Notes under the pieces: model-generated
What the model was told of the DNA's origin: nothing
The model's database searches: none
What the model saw: only the letters and a program-made list of their open reading frames with translations
Position numbers and translations under genes: made by a program
Shown here: positions 24,905 to 34,036 of the stretch, one piece after another
Numbering within the stretch: position 1 is the stretch's first letter
Layout of the letters: the number at the start of each line of letters is the position of its first letter
NCBI RefSeq assembly: GCF_003386535.1
Contig: NZ_QTTN01000004.1
Location: 124,001 to 188,000, forward strand
DNA: 64,000 nucleotides
From: Paenibacillus taihuensis
Lineage (GTDB): Bacteria > Bacillota > Bacilli > Paenibacillales > Paenibacillaceae
Direction of reading: 5' to 3'

Positions 24905-25267
24905 TCAAGACAGTTGGTCGATGTAAATATACATCGTTTGAATCTTATCCCCTTCAAAGAGCATAAAGTCTTCACCTGTTACCAATGGAGATTCTTCAGA
25001 CTTACCGTACGACCAGTGGAGTCGGACCGCATGATGATGGAAATCGTAAGATTCTATGCGAAATACGGATTCAGGAAATTGATTTTGTACGTTATCGATT
25101 AAGTCCATTAGCCTGCTGTGCCCTTGGAAAGGCTCTTGAAAAAGCGGATCGTAAATTAAGCAATTCTCCGCATAAACTTCATCAATAGTTGCTCTTCTCT
25201 TTTCCCGGTCGGTTTCGCTCCAGACCGAATACATATGTTTTTCAATTATGGCTTGATTCATGTTCAT
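24905..25267 (-). CDS. NTF2-like / SnoaL family protein
   Basis: 120 residues: helix with YAENCLIYDPLFQEPFQGHSRLMDLID, then FRIESYDFHHHAVRLHWSYG and EGDKIQTMYIYIDQL strands. Ligand or reaction unknown. Own promoter with a perfect TGTAA-N6-TTACA site. Second NTF2-like gene in a row under the same type of promoter, but only distantly similar to the first. Confidence 0.8.
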   Translation of the reverse strand: MNMNQAIIEKHMYSVWSETDREKRRATIDEVYAENCLIYDPLFQEPFQGHSRLMDLIDNVQNQFPESVFRIESYDFHHHAVRLHWSYGKSEESPLVTGEDFMLFEGDKIQTMYIYIDQLS

Positions 25268-25345
25268 TCCCTTTCTTACGTATTATTTAAGAAGCAATTT
25301 AAGCCAATTGCTCCATTAAACTTTTTAAATCTCAGCTTCAACTCA

Positions 25346-25388
25346 GTTTATTACAAAAACCGCATAGTTAGCTGTAAGGTATATTACA
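25346..25388 (-). promoter_or_regulatory. Crp/Fnr-type site and -10 box of the 120-residue NTF2-like gene
   Basis: Perfect TGTAA-GGTATA-TTACA (25373-25388); on the minus strand ATAAAC (25351-25346) follows after exactly 21 nt. Confidence 0.7.
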
Positions 25389-25397
25389 TTGTCCCCT

Positions 25398-26495
25398 TCA
25401 TAAGGACTTCACTTCTCTTCTCCTCTTAATCAATGTCAATACCAGTAATATGACCGGAAAGGCAACACAGGGCAGTAATGAGGAAAGCGGATAAATCTTT
25501 ATGCCGTACGTAAAGTGATCTGCAGTGCGAATATAACTTTTTGAAGTATGCACGAAGCATAGGAGCCCTATTGCTACCACAAACGGTTTCATCTTTGAAA
25601 TGCCGAAAACATGGCCTGCGACAAGCGTAAACACATATTGCATGATCACTATATAGACCAAGGTAAGGACCGTCCATAGACCGACCAATAGTACTTCAAT
25701 CCGCTCTAGATACTCTCCAAACTTTACCATTTGAATCATCGAAAAGAACGGATACGTCGAAGTCTGCACATAGTTAAATCCCACAGAGCTTAAAGTCAAA
25801 TAGGAAATCATAATTAAATAAATACTAGTCATCAATATTGCGATTGCGCAGGAAGGGAAAATTTTCTTCATATTTTCAACTCTCGACATAAGAAATCCAA
25901 ACGTAATCACTTGCGAGAAGGTAAAGGTAAATAAATGTATGCTTCCGACCACCCTATTCGGCAACGAACTCTTGAGTTGAGGTAAAAAAGGATTGGTTTG
26001 GATTTCCGGAATGATAAACAAGCACGTGACAAGAAAACCGAGTAAAAAGAACGGTAAGATAGCCAGGTTTGTACGCGCTAAAGTGCCAAGGCCGATGTAC
26101 ACAGCATAGGTCGAACAAGCCGTGTACAAAAATATTAGATAATCCGAACTCGTATTTGGCAAAATTACCGTCGTATAAAACATGGATACCGCCCTGAAAC
26201 CACCTGATTCGGTTTCCAAGTTATTGAGCAGATATACACAGAGCAGCACTTTGCTGAACCATCTTCCCAGCAACTTATCGCAAATCTCGGTCAAATTAAG
26301 GTTCGGAAACTGACGTTGAACAAACGAAATAATCCAGAGCAACCCTATCCCGGCTGCAGTATTGAAAAGGTTCGCGATCCATACATCCTGTTTCATCAGC
26401 TTGGATTCGGTTAAAAACATGCTCTCGAAACCGGCGATAAATCCGAATAGTAAGAACCCTAATTGAAAATGAGTTATTTTCTCTTTCACAATCAA
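25398..26495 (-). CDS. Germinant receptor B subunit (GerAB/YndE, spore amino-acid-permease type)
   Basis: About 365 residues with ten helices, the GerAB fold (APC superfamily). It forms the germinant-binding part of the receptor in the spore inner membrane. Seen: ITHFQLGFLLFGFIAGFESM near the start, LLWIISFVQRQFPNLNL, and a hydrophobic C-terminus with KRRREV. Start is TTG 26495 (AAAGGTGG five bases before) or GTG 26504. Last gene of the A-C-small ORF-B operon. Confidence 0.9.
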   Translation of the reverse strand: MIVKEKITHFQLGFLLFGFIAGFESMFLTESKLMKQDVWIANLFNTAAGIGLLWIISFVQRQFPNLNLTEICDKLLGRWFSKVLLCVYLLNNLETESGGFRAVSMFYTTVILPNTSSDYLIFLYTACSTYAVYIGLGTLARTNLAILPFFLLGFLVTCLFIIPEIQTNPFLPQLKSSLPNRVVGSIHLFTFTFSQVITFGFLMSRVENMKKIFPSCAIAILMTSIYLIMISYLTLSSVGFNYVQTSTYPFFSMIQMVKFGEYLERIEVLLVGLWTVLTLVYIVIMQYVFTLVAGHVFGISKMKPFVVAIGLLCFVHTSKSYIRTADHFTYGIKIYPLSSLLPCVAFPVILLVLTLIKRRREVKSL

Positions 26496-26508
26496 TTGAC
26501 CCACCTTT

Positions 26509-26748
26509 TCACTTATTAAAACTCAACAGATCATTAAAGATGTACCGGGATAGCGGAGTATATAAGCCGTTGTACAGCTTTTCGACCGTTGGCCACCTTT
26601 TCCCGATGTATGGAGCGTTATAGCCCGCAATGAAACAGCAAAGAAGTAGCATAATTACAGCATCGGAAATCTTTCCTCGTTTACGCAGAAGGACAAAATA
26701 TACAACGCCATAACAAAGGGAGCCAACAAAAATAGATATATTAAATAT
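26509..26748 (-). CDS. Small two-helix ORF between gerC and gerB, possible D-type receptor subunit, no standard start codon
   Basis: 79 codons open from directly after the gerC stop to a TGA five bases before the gerB start. The product would have two helices (ISIFVGSLCYGVVYFVLL; DAVIMLLLCCFIAGYNAPYIG) and a polar tail KRWPTVEKLYNGLYTPLSRYIF. Small two-helix D subunits are known next to some germinant receptors. The only codon at the right distance from AAGGAGG (in the end of gerC) is ATA at 26748-26746. No ATG, GTG or TTG occurs before codon 33. Either ATA is used, ATG was mutated to ATA, or gerC reads through its TAA. Confidence 0.55.
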   Translation of the reverse strand: MFNISIFVGSLCYGVVYFVLLRKRGKISDAVIMLLLCCFIAGYNAPYIGKRWPTVEKLYNGLYTPLSRYIFNDLLSFNK

Positions 26749-27963
26749 TTACGACTCCTCCTTTATGAATGTAGTCATGCCGGATTTTTCGAACAGAACG
26801 GTGACGTGAACTTGGATCGGAATCATGGGGTAAAGAGTCTCCCAATCCTTTTGCATTGTTTTCCATGCTTTCGAGTGATACTGACTGTAATAATCGGAGA
26901 ATCCAAGAACATCTATTTTCAATTTTTTTTGAAAAAACGCCAAACTCTTCTTTATTTTCTTCTCCAAATGAATGGAGGCCGCTTGCTCCATTTGTAAAAT
27001 AACCCTCGAATCACCGACATCGGAATCTTTGTTTACATCCTCCACAGAAGCAATGTATTTCAGATACACACTCATTTTGGGTCTTCCATTCTGAATATCG
27101 CCATGGATTTCTAAATCCTTTTCATGGAATAATGCTGAAAATACCGAACCGTTCTTCGAATGAATGACATCATTGAATTCAATATCTTTCCATACTTTCT
27201 TTTTCGATAACGAATTAAGAATCAATACGTCGTTACCATCCACCCATCCTGCAAATTTCTGTTTGTATATAACTGCCCCCCCGGTTACAGTGAGAAACTC
27301 TTTTTTATTTGTCTCTGATGATTTTGTCTTTATTCTTCCTGCCACGAACCCCCGAGTAGGATTCTCGAATAAATCCACAAAATCTTTAATCGTTAACGCT
27401 ACATCTTGACCGGACAGTTTATTATTACGGACTTGACCCAGCAAGTCGTTGGATAACATATCACCGGACTCCGTACCGAGCTTAAGTTTATCGGAAGCTT
27501 GCCCTTGCACGATGATTGGATATGCCGTAAGCCGAAATTCTCTTTTCCTCGACAGGTAGTCCATCACCTCAAAAAGCGAATGTTTTGCCGCGCTCTCGCT
27601 GATAATAAAAAATTTATTATGCTGGAAGATTAAATTCTTCCCGACTCGTGACCGCATTTTTCTTGCAGCATCTAATGGCGTTTTACCTGTAGCGCTTGAA
27701 ACCCATTGGGTGAGTGCCGAAGTCTTTTCCTGGCTTGTATTTGAGGGCATGACGCAAAAGGCGCTAAACGAATATTTATTCGTTACTACATCGTAATCGA
27801 TTGCGGCTGCTGTAACCAAAGCAATATCGCTGATTTCGTTTACGTCTGGCGAGCAACCTGTTATCGAAAGCAAGCATAGTGCAGCTAAAAAAAAGCTTAC
27901 CGCTCTTTTTTGACTAATCCCATTCCTTCCCGTGAAAATAATGAGATTGTCTATTGGGTACAT
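26749..27963 (-). CDS. Germinant receptor C subunit (Ger(x)C lipoprotein)
   Basis: 404 residues. A lipoprotein signal with AALCLLSITGC (lipobox Cys near residue 37), then the three-domain GerC body: DIALVTAAAIDYDV near 45, RMRSRVGKNLIFQHNKFFIISESAA near 100-130, and a C-terminal domain with KSLAFFQKKLKIDVLGF and WKTMQKDWETLYP. The ATG at 27963 follows AAAGGAG by eight bases and lies 50 bases inside gerA. Its 3' end carries the ribosome site for the following small ORF. Confidence 0.93.
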   Translation of the reverse strand: MYPIDNLIIFTGRNGISQKRAVSFFLAALCLLSITGCSPDVNEISDIALVTAAAIDYDVVTNKYSFSAFCVMPSNTSQEKTSALTQWVSSATGKTPLDAARKMRSRVGKNLIFQHNKFFIISESAAKHSLFEVMDYLSRKREFRLTAYPIIVQGQASDKLKLGTESGDMLSNDLLGQVRNNKLSGQDVALTIKDFVDLFENPTRGFVAGRIKTKSSETNKKEFLTVTGGAVIYKQKFAGWVDGNDVLILNSLSKKKVWKDIEFNDVIHSKNGSVFSALFHEKDLEIHGDIQNGRPKMSVYLKYIASVEDVNKDSDVGDSRVILQMEQAASIHLEKKIKKSLAFFQKKLKIDVLGFSDYYSQYHSKAWKTMQKDWETLYPMIPIQVHVTVLFEKSGMTTFIKEES

Positions 27964-29401
27964 CGAGTTCGCTCCTTTCGCGTTTCAATCTTGCTCTGTA
28001 TCTGACTGGGGGCAAGAAGATTTTTTTTATTGAATCCTTATAACCTTCTGAACCGATCGGATCAAGATACAGAACGCCACAAAACCGTAGGGAGCAAACG
28101 TGGAAAATGACAATAAACATTCCTATGGATAATCCGAACATCCCAGTAAGCGACGTCAGGAACATTAACGGGAAACGCAACAAGCGAAGTGCGATAGCCG
28201 TACTGTAGTAAGGGATTGTAAATGAAGCAATTCCAGTCATCGCAACGACAATTACCATTGGACGAGAAACGATCCCGGATTGAACGGCTGCTTCTCCGAT
28301 GATTAGCGCTCCTACGATACTGACGGATTGTCCCATAATGCGAGGCAGACGCATACTCGCTTCCCGCAGCACCTCGAAAGCGACCTCCATAATCAAAGCT
28401 TCAATGAACGTCGGGAAAGGAATCCCCGACTTAGCGGATAGAAACGTCATTAACAACGGCGTCGGAATCATCTCAAGATGGAACGTAGTCAATGCGATGT
28501 AGAATGAAGGACCGATTAATGAAACAATCAATGTAATTAGTCGGATAATGCGCAAAAAATTAGCAAAGTAAAACCGTTCAAATTGGTCCTCGCTGGGATG
28601 CAGCATTTCAAAAAACGTGCTCGGGGTAATAAGGGCACACGGAGTGCCATCCGTCATGATGACAATTTTGCCTCTATTCATCGCCGTGACGACGCGATCA
28701 GGTCTTTCCGTATTCAGTACTTGCGGGAATGGCGAAAAAGTGCTGTCTTGTATCCATTCTTCGATCTGCATGCTGTCATCCAGCACGTCTAATTGAATGG
28801 CATCCATTCGTCGATTGAGCTCGTTCAACACTTTGGGATCGGTTCTGTCGTCAAGATAGAGAAGCATCACTTTCGTTTGGCTGTCTTTCCCGATGACAAA
28901 CGATTTCGCTTTCAATTGCGGCGACTTTATCCGACGCAGCACCATGCCCAAGTTTTTTTGCAAGTCCTCGGTGAAGGCTTCGCGCGGGCCACGAATGTTA
29001 AGTTCAACCTGCGGTTCGTCTATGGACCTCGTCTCGAAGCCCGGCAATTTCATGGCATAAGCCTCGACATGCCCATCGATGATCAATACGAAATTGGCAT
29101 CAGCAAGATGGTTTATGATTTCTTTGATCTCTGAGAGAATCGTGACGTCGCCAAGTGTATGCAGCGAATCCAATAAGACTTGTCCAGCGGGTCCACTGTT
29201 TTCCCGTAAATCCATATTCATTTTTCGAATGATGAATTGGTTTAATCTTTTTTCATCCACAAGAGAATTCAAATAGATGATCACGGCTTTATCGTTGGCA
29301 TTTGATTTACCTATATTTTGGAACGTGAACAATTCGTTCCCGGTATAGAGGCGCTTTAGCTCTTGCAAATTTGCGCTGGCTGACGCATGCAAAGATTCCA
29401 T
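27914..29401 (-). CDS. Germinant receptor A subunit (GerAA/GerKA family)
   Basis: 495 residues, the usual size. A soluble N-terminal half (about 1-245) with IVIMTDGTPCALITPSTFFEMLHPSEDQFERFY, then five to six helices with GPSFYIALTTFHLEMIPTPLLMTFLSAKSGIPFPTFIEALIMEVAFEVLREAS, the most conserved block. GerA subunits form the oligomeric ion channel of the receptor. First gene of the operon with gerC, the small ORF and gerB; a sigma-G-like promoter is upstream. Confidence 0.95.
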   Translation of the reverse strand: MESLHASASANLQELKRLYTGNELFTFQNIGKSNANDKAVIIYLNSLVDEKRLNQFIIRKMNMDLRENSGPAGQVLLDSLHTLGDVTILSEIKEIINHLADANFVLIIDGHVEAYAMKLPGFETRSIDEPQVELNIRGPREAFTEDLQKNLGMVLRRIKSPQLKAKSFVIGKDSQTKVMLLYLDDRTDPKVLNELNRRMDAIQLDVLDDSMQIEEWIQDSTFSPFPQVLNTERPDRVVTAMNRGKIVIMTDGTPCALITPSTFFEMLHPSEDQFERFYFANFLRIIRLITLIVSLIGPSFYIALTTFHLEMIPTPLLMTFLSAKSGIPFPTFIEALIMEVAFEVLREASMRLPRIMGQSVSIVGALIIGEAAVQSGIVSRPMVIVVAMTGIASFTIPYYSTAIALRLLRFPLMFLTSLTGMFGLSIGMFIVIFHVCSLRFCGVLYLDPIGSEGYKDSIKKIFLPPVRYRARLKRERSELDVPNRQSHYFHGKEWD

Positions 29402-29428
29402 TTACCATTCTCCCCTTCTCTTCCCCCC

Positions 29429-29456
29429 AGTATGTCCTTAATATGGAATATGATTC
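29429..29456 (-). promoter_or_regulatory. Possible sigma-G promoter of the germinant receptor operon
   Basis: Minus strand GAATCA (29456-29451), 15-bp spacer, CATACTG (29435-29429). CATACTA-type -10 boxes are usual for forespore sigma-G, which drives ger operons. Confidence 0.4.
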
Positions 29457-29479
29457 GCCGCTGAGACAGTGAGAAAACA

Positions 29480-29510
29480 CAAAAACCTGTTCAGTTAAAC
29501 GAACAGGTTC
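29480..29510 (-). terminator. Terminator of the CETC thioredoxin-like gene
   Basis: AACCTGTTC / GAACAGGTT stem followed on the minus strand by TTTTGTG. Confidence 0.8.
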
Positions 29511-29536
29511 TTCATCAAAACCATTGAAGGATGAGA

Positions 29537-29869
29537 TCAGCACGTATCTCCAATTCCTGAATGGCGGAGGATGGTCTGCTTCAGATTTTCTTTATTTTGA
29601 AAGCCGTGTAGTGTTTCAACTTGGTATCCGTCCTTTAATAGCATGAAAGCCGGAGTGTTCATTACGCCATATGTCGAGGCAAGTTCTCCTTCTTGTTCAA
29701 TATCAACTTGAACAAGTGTTGCCTGATGTTTTACTTCATCGGCTAGCTCTTCTAAGATAGGAAGCTGTTGTTGGCAAGTTTCACATTCGGATTTAAAAAA
29801 GCCCACCAGTGTAATTCCATGATCGATTTGAGCTTGGAAATTTTCTTTGATTAACGGAAATACCTTCAT
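29537..29869 (-). CDS. Thioredoxin-like protein with CETC active site
   Basis: 110 residues, thioredoxin fold. The active-site motif is CETC (FFKSECETCQQQLP) instead of CGPC, followed by VQVDIEQEGELASTYGVMNTPAFMLLKDG with the cis-Pro. The altered dipeptide predicts a different redox potential, perhaps closer to bacilliredoxin or oxidase partners. ATG 29869 follows GGAGG by seven bases; the longer frame from 29905 is rejected. Confidence 0.88.
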   Translation of the reverse strand: MKVFPLIKENFQAQIDHGITLVGFFKSECETCQQQLPILEELADEVKHQATLVQVDIEQEGELASTYGVMNTPAFMLLKDGYQVETLHGFQNKENLKQTILRHSGIGDTC

Positions 29870-30043
29870 CAGATCTCCTCCTGTAATGATGCTAGTGACC
29901 CTCATGAATCAGCTTGCAATGCAATTTATACAATTCTCAATTCCTTCCGGATATATACGGTCCCTGTTGGAAGGTTCTGAATAATTCAAATGGGCTGGAG
30001 GAAATTCTAAAACGGATGTTGTGGAACTTTGCCAAAGCTGATT

Positions 30044-30086
30044 TGTAATTTAGCATACAGACCATTCGTAAAGTTCCCGATATAAT
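30044..30086 (+). promoter_or_regulatory. Crp/Fnr-type site and -10 box of the YgiN-like gene
   Basis: TGTAA-TTTAGC-ATACA (30044-30059, one mismatch), then 21 nt, then a perfect TATAAT (30081-30086). Confidence 0.65.
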
Positions 30087-30139
30087 CTGAAGTATTCCCG
30101 GGAAACAAACCAAAATGAACTCTAAAGGAGTAATTATTT

Positions 30140-30487
30140 ATGAACGCAAAAGAACAAAGCGTCATTATTGCACGCTTTCAATTAAAGCCGAACTCTGACA
30201 AACAAGCCTTTTTTGATAATCTAAAGCCACTGTTTGACACCATGTCGAAAGAACCGACGTTTGTAAATGGAATTGTTCATGAGAATGTCGATAACCCGGA
30301 TGAAATTGTCTTTTATGAAATTTGGAACTGTTCGAAAGAGACTTGGCTGGCAGAAGAGGAATCGAAGGCTTATCGTCAAGGTCCTTATACGAAGGCAGCA
30401 GAGTTTTTATTGGGAAGAGAGCTTAGCTTCTACACACCGACAGCTGAGTGGGGAACTTCCATTACTGTAGGCAAGCATTTTTCTTGA
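30140..30487 (+). CDS. Putative quinol monooxygenase (ABM domain, YgiN type)
   Basis: 115 residues, dimeric alpha+beta barrel: VIIARFQLKPNSDKQAFFDNL, EPTFVNGIVHENVDNPDEIVFYEIW and the His-free core typical of small cofactorless monooxygenases or quinol-oxidising proteins. AAAGGAG precedes the ATG. Regulated by the TGTAA-N6-TTACA site upstream, like the thioredoxin and cupin genes. The substrate is a guess. Confidence 0.8.
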   Translation: MNAKEQSVIIARFQLKPNSDKQAFFDNLKPLFDTMSKEPTFVNGIVHENVDNPDEIVFYEIWNCSKETWLAEEESKAYRQGPYTKAAEFLLGRELSFYTPTAEWGTSITVGKHFS

Positions 30488-30519
30488 AACAGAGAAATGA
30501 AGTTCGTTGAATAATTAAC

Positions 30520-30587
30520 ACAATCCCCTTCAGCACATGTTGAGTTTACAAAGAACTCACCATGAACTGGAGGGGATTGTTTTTTAT
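30520..30587. terminator. Bidirectional terminator between convergent genes
   Basis: ACAATCCCCTTC pairs with (G)GAGGGGATTGT across a loop that itself holds a GAGTT/AACTC stem; T-run follows on the plus strand. It serves the YgiN-like and TauE-like genes. Confidence 0.75.
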
Positions 30588-31417
30588 GTAAGAATCATCC
30601 TCACTGCGAACAGCAACAAAGTGCCGCACATGATGCGAATCAGCAGCACGCTGCTGATTCGTCGAGAGATGCGTGCCCCGATCCAGCCACCAAGCAGCGC
30701 TCCTGGGGCCAGAGACAATACGAGCAGCCAATCCCATTCACCGCGGATCAGATGCATGCCGCTGCCGAACAAAGCCGAGACGAAGATAACCGCCATCGAA
30801 GTTGCGGTAGCCATATGCGGCGGGAAGCGGAACAAAAGTAGCATGGTGGGAATGAGTAAAATACCGCCACCGATGCCGAGCAATCCGGCAATCAAGCCGA
30901 CTGCCCCGCCAATGATCAGTGCCGGTAACACGTTATAACCATATTCTTGCTCCACACCAGCGGCATCTGTGTATTTCCGCACATTGCGCCAGTTACCTTT
31001 ATATGGTTTGATTCGTTTTCGAAACAGAATTAAAATGACCATGAAAAGCATGAAATATCCGAAGGCTCGCCGGAATATTACTGGATCGAACAGTGAGGTC
31101 AGGCTAGCACCTAATACGGATAATGGACCGCTCGAGAACGAGAAGAATAGCGCACTGCGAAGGTCGACTTTGCCCTCCTTCACAAAAGTTAGCGTTGATG
31201 TAAACGATGTAAACACGAGCGCACCGAGCGATACGCCAACTGCCAGTGACGTGTCTATGTTCTTACCGAGCATGGATGGGCCGAGCAGGAGCAACGCGGG
31301 CACGATTACAACCCCCCCGCCTAAACCCACAATGGCACCAAATGTCGAAGCGATTAAACCAAGCATGAACATCACTAGCAGCGCAGGGACATCCCACGAC
31401 ATTATCAATGGATACAC
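30584..31417 (-). CDS. TauE/SafE family sulfite/anion exporter
   Basis: 277 residues with eight helices in two repeats. Family marks: LIASTFGAIVGLGGGVVIVPALLLLG near residue 20-45 and its repeat IGGAVGLIAGLLGIGGGILLIPTMLLLFRFPPHMATATSM near 165-205. Members export sulfite, sulfoacetate or related organosulfur anions. Monocistronic. Confidence 0.9.
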   Translation of the reverse strand: MYPLIMSWDVPALLVMFMLGLIASTFGAIVGLGGGVVIVPALLLLGPSMLGKNIDTSLAVGVSLGALVFTSFTSTLTFVKEGKVDLRSALFFSFSSGPLSVLGASLTSLFDPVIFRRAFGYFMLFMVILILFRKRIKPYKGNWRNVRKYTDAAGVEQEYGYNVLPALIIGGAVGLIAGLLGIGGGILLIPTMLLLFRFPPHMATATSMAVIFVSALFGSGMHLIRGEWDWLLVLSLAPGALLGGWIGARISRRISSVLLIRIMCGTLLLFAVRMILT

Positions 31418-31534
31418 TTACTTGCACCTCGTATAACGCTAAATTTTTTAACGATTGTCCGTTTTTGGTTTCCCCTCAAGTCGTACAGAATCCATTATAG
31501 TGAACGCAGTGTAGCTTTATACCCGCTTAGCGCA

Positions 31535-32260
31535 TCAGGGCAAGTCAATCAACATAAAAAACGTTTCAGCCGCTTCGTGTTCACCTTCAATTTTCAACTT
31601 CGTTTCATTCACAATGCGCGCGGAATCCCGTTTGTATAATATCGCTCCCTCTTTTATCTCGTTAGATAAGGATAATCGTCCCTCGATAACGAACAAAAAT
31701 ACTCTTCTTCCTTCTTCTTGTTTGAACGTTATTGTCGAGCCTTGTTTCAGCTTGCTTAAATAAACCGTCATATTCTGGTGTAATTTAGCGACAGTGTTTT
31801 TCATTGCATTGCTGGATGCAATCGGCAACAAACGACCTGAGAGCGCGTCAACTTCAAAACTCGTCGCCTCATAGGAAGGTGCAAGACCTCTTTGTTCAGG
31901 TTCAAACCATAGTTGAAGGAATGTTACATCATCGGTTTCAGATGGATTATGTTCCATATGTACGACCCCAGTGCCAGCAGACATGCGTTGTACACTGCCG
32001 AAACTCGTATTCATTACATTCCCTAGACTGTCCGCGTGCCGAAGTTTCCCATTAAGGACTATGTATAATATCTCCATGTCGGTACGGGGATTTGGACCAA
32101 ACCCACGCTTAGGTGTAATGGTGTCATCATTCAAGACATGCATCGGTCCAAAAGATGAATTTTCTTCATCGAAGTCATTCTCGAACGAAAAACGATGACT
32201 TCCCCTTAGCCAACCAAGGTTTGATGAGTTTCTAGACTCTTCCTGATACACGCTTATCAT
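31535..32260 (-). CDS. Pirin family protein, short YhhW type (paralogue 1)
   Basis: 241 residues, two cupin barrels. The N-terminal barrel keeps a metal site: RTDMEILYIVLNGKLRHADSLGN, then MSAGTGVVHMEHNPSE. In paralogue 2 the first motif is HPHSDME; here the corresponding residues are NPRTDME, so the first His pair is changed and metal binding may be lost. YhhW-type pirins can act as quercetinases or redox sensors. Paralogue 2 at 42754 has the same length. Confidence 0.9.
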   Translation of the reverse strand: MISVYQEESRNSSNLGWLRGSHRFSFENDFDEENSSFGPMHVLNDDTITPKRGFGPNPRTDMEILYIVLNGKLRHADSLGNVMNTSFGSVQRMSAGTGVVHMEHNPSETDDVTFLQLWFEPEQRGLAPSYEATSFEVDALSGRLLPIASSNAMKNTVAKLHQNMTVYLSKLKQGSTITFKQEEGRRVFLFVIEGRLSLSNEIKEGAILYKRDSARIVNETKLKIEGEHEAAETFFMLIDLP

Positions 32261-32321
32261 TTGTCAACAACTCCTTATTCCTCATTTGAAATTTAGGGAG
32301 AGTTTCAGCATCCCAATGAAA

Positions 32322-32353
32322 ATCAGGCAGAGAAATAAATTCCTCTGCCTGAT
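32322..32353 (-). terminator. Terminator of the Crp1-SDR operon
   Basis: ATCAGGCAGAG / CTCTGCCTGAT 11-bp perfect stem. A related hairpin with the same TGAAAATCAGGCAG start lies at 44467-44501. Confidence 0.75.
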
Positions 32354-32398
32354 CTGATATTAATCATAATGTTCGGATAACGACTTAAATGATTAAAT

Positions 32399-33145
32399 TT
32401 AGATTTGTGCCATGCCGCCATCTACGAAAAGTTCGATGCCATTTACATAGCTGCTCTCCTCCGAGGCCAGAAACATGACGGCGCTCGCGATCTCGTCCGT
32501 CTTTCCCACACGGCCCATCGGAACGTTATCCTTGGCGGAAGCAAGGACTTGATCCAGCGCTTCGCCAAACAAATCGTCATAAGCAGGCGTGTGGACCATG
32601 CCAGGGCTCAGAACATTTAACCGTATTCCGGTGCCTTTCAAGTCCATGATCCAGTTCCGCGCCATCTGGCGAAGAGCTGCCTTGGATCCTCCGTAGACGC
32701 TAAATCCTGCATCGCCGATCGTGCCCGCTGTAGAGCCCGTCAAGATGATCGAGCCAGTACCGTTTGGAAATAGTGGCAGTGCTTTTTGTACGGTAAACAA
32801 GGTTCCTTTAACATTAACAGCGAAGGTCAGGCGGTACTGCTCTTCCGTAATATGACCCAAAGGCAGGATACTGCCAAGCCCGGCGTTTGCGAAAAGAAAA
32901 TCCAGGTGTCCTTTCTCCTGCTTCACGGCATCAAAGAGCTTGTCCAAATCACCCAGATTAGAGATATCACCTTGAATGCCGGTCACTCTCTTCCCAATCC
33001 ATTTCACGGCCGCATCCAATTCGCTTTGTCGACGTCCAGTAATGAATACATGCGCCCCTTCCTCAACGAAGCGCTGTGCCGTCGCAAGACCGATACCGCT
33101 TGTTCCTCCAGTGACGACTGCTACCTTGCCCTCAAATTTACCCAT
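32399..33145 (-). CDS. SDR family oxidoreductase
   Basis: 248 residues, classical short-chain dehydrogenase: [19 protein letters not shown] (cofactor loop), ITGRRQ (NADPH preference), FANAGLG, and the Ser...Tyr-x-x-x-Lys site [10 protein letters not shown]...[11 protein letters not shown]. Ends in the family [10 protein letters not shown]. Substrate unknown. It starts 53 bases after the first Crp/Fnr-like gene with a terminator only at its own end, so the two should be one operon. Confidence 0.93.
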   Translation of the reverse strand: MGKFEGKVAVVTGGTSGIGLATAQRFVEEGAHVFITGRRQSELDAAVKWIGKRVTGIQGDISNLGDLDKLFDAVKQEKGHLDFLFANAGLGSILPLGHITEEQYRLTFAVNVKGTLFTVQKALPLFPNGTGSIILTGSTAGTIGDAGFSVYGGSKAALRQMARNWIMDLKGTGIRLNVLSPGMVHTPAYDDLFGEALDQVLASAKDNVPMGRVGKTDEIASAVMFLASEESSYVNGIELFVDGGMAQI

Positions 33146-33198
33146 TCTATATTCGCTCCCTTGAAATCAAATGTATTGTCAAATGTGAATTGCAGCAA

Positions 33199-33885
33199 TC
33201 AAGTCAATTCTTTCATTGCTTTTTCAATATGAATCATGATCATTTTTCTGCTAGTTTTGAGTATTCCTTCGTTAGATAGTTCCTGTAAGATAAGCGACAC
33301 TGCTTCTCTCGTAGCACCAATCATATTAGCCAGTTCTTGATGTGTGAGCGGTATATCGATTTTTTGGTATCCATCTTCTTCAACACCAAATTTATTGGAA
33401 AGTCTATTGAGAAAGTAAAGTACTTTACCTCGAAGATCTCTAAACACCAGTTTTTCAACCAATTCATCCTGAAGTCGCAATCGCCTGCTTATTTCAGTTA
33501 AGAAGGGTAAAGAAAGCTCTGGATATTTAGTTATAAGAAGCTCGAAGTGTTCATTCGGCATTCTATAGAACATTGTTCCTTCCATTGTTTCCACATATGT
33601 TCCTTTATTGCCTAATGAAAACGATTCAACTTCGCCAAACACGCCCCCATCGTCAAGAATGCAAACCGTATATTCCTTACCGGCTGGGTTGGTTTTATAG
33701 AATCGAACTTTACCGGAAATGATGAAAAATAAACCATTCTTCTCATGGACGGGTGTTTGTATGATGTAGTTTTTCGGCTTCATTATAAGATTTGAATCAT
33801 TCAAGACCTGATTCATCTCATAAATGATCTCCGCCGAAAGCGATTCGAATAATTTAATTTGAGATATGCTGAACCTCGTTTCCAT
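33199..33885 (-). CDS. Crp/Fnr family regulator 1 (no Fe-S cysteines)
   Basis: About 228 residues: cyclic-nucleotide-like sensor barrel (KVRFYKTNPAGKEYTVCILDDGGVFGEVESFSLG), long dimer helix and C-terminal winged HTH with ITHQELANMIGATREAVSLILQEL. Only one Cys is seen in the sensor region (TVCILDD), so it is not an oxygen-sensing Fnr; the effector is unknown. The recognition helix is the same as in regulator 2, predicting a shared operator. A perfect TGTAA-N6-TTACA site lies in its own promoter, so it is autoregulated. Start ATG 33885 is the best of several. Confidence 0.88.
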   Translation of the reverse strand: METRFSISQIKLFESLSAEIIYEMNQVLNDSNLIMKPKNYIIQTPVHEKNGLFFIISGKVRFYKTNPAGKEYTVCILDDGGVFGEVESFSLGNKGTYVETMEGTMFYRMPNEHFELLITKYPELSLPFLTEISRRLRLQDELVEKLVFRDLRGKVLYFLNRLSNKFGVEEDGYQKIDIPLTHQELANMIGATREAVSLILQELSNEGILKTSRKMIMIHIEKAMKELT

Positions 33886-33910
33886 GCTCCGTTGTATCCC
33901 TCCTGTGGTC

Positions 33911-33954
33911 ATCATAGCTCAAAATGCCGAATTTCATCTGTAATTTAGATTACA
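33911..33954 (-). promoter_or_regulatory. Crp/Fnr-type site and -10 box of regulator 1
   Basis: Perfect TGTAA-TTTAGA-TTACA (33939-33954); on the minus strand TATGAT (33916-33911) follows after 22 nt, one base off the usual spacing. Confidence 0.65.
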
Positions 33955-34036
33955 AACGGTACAATAACTAAAAGCAGCTCCCGCTTTGGAAGCTGCTTTT
34001 AGCATTAAATGAGAGCGACTTATTGGCTTTTTTACT

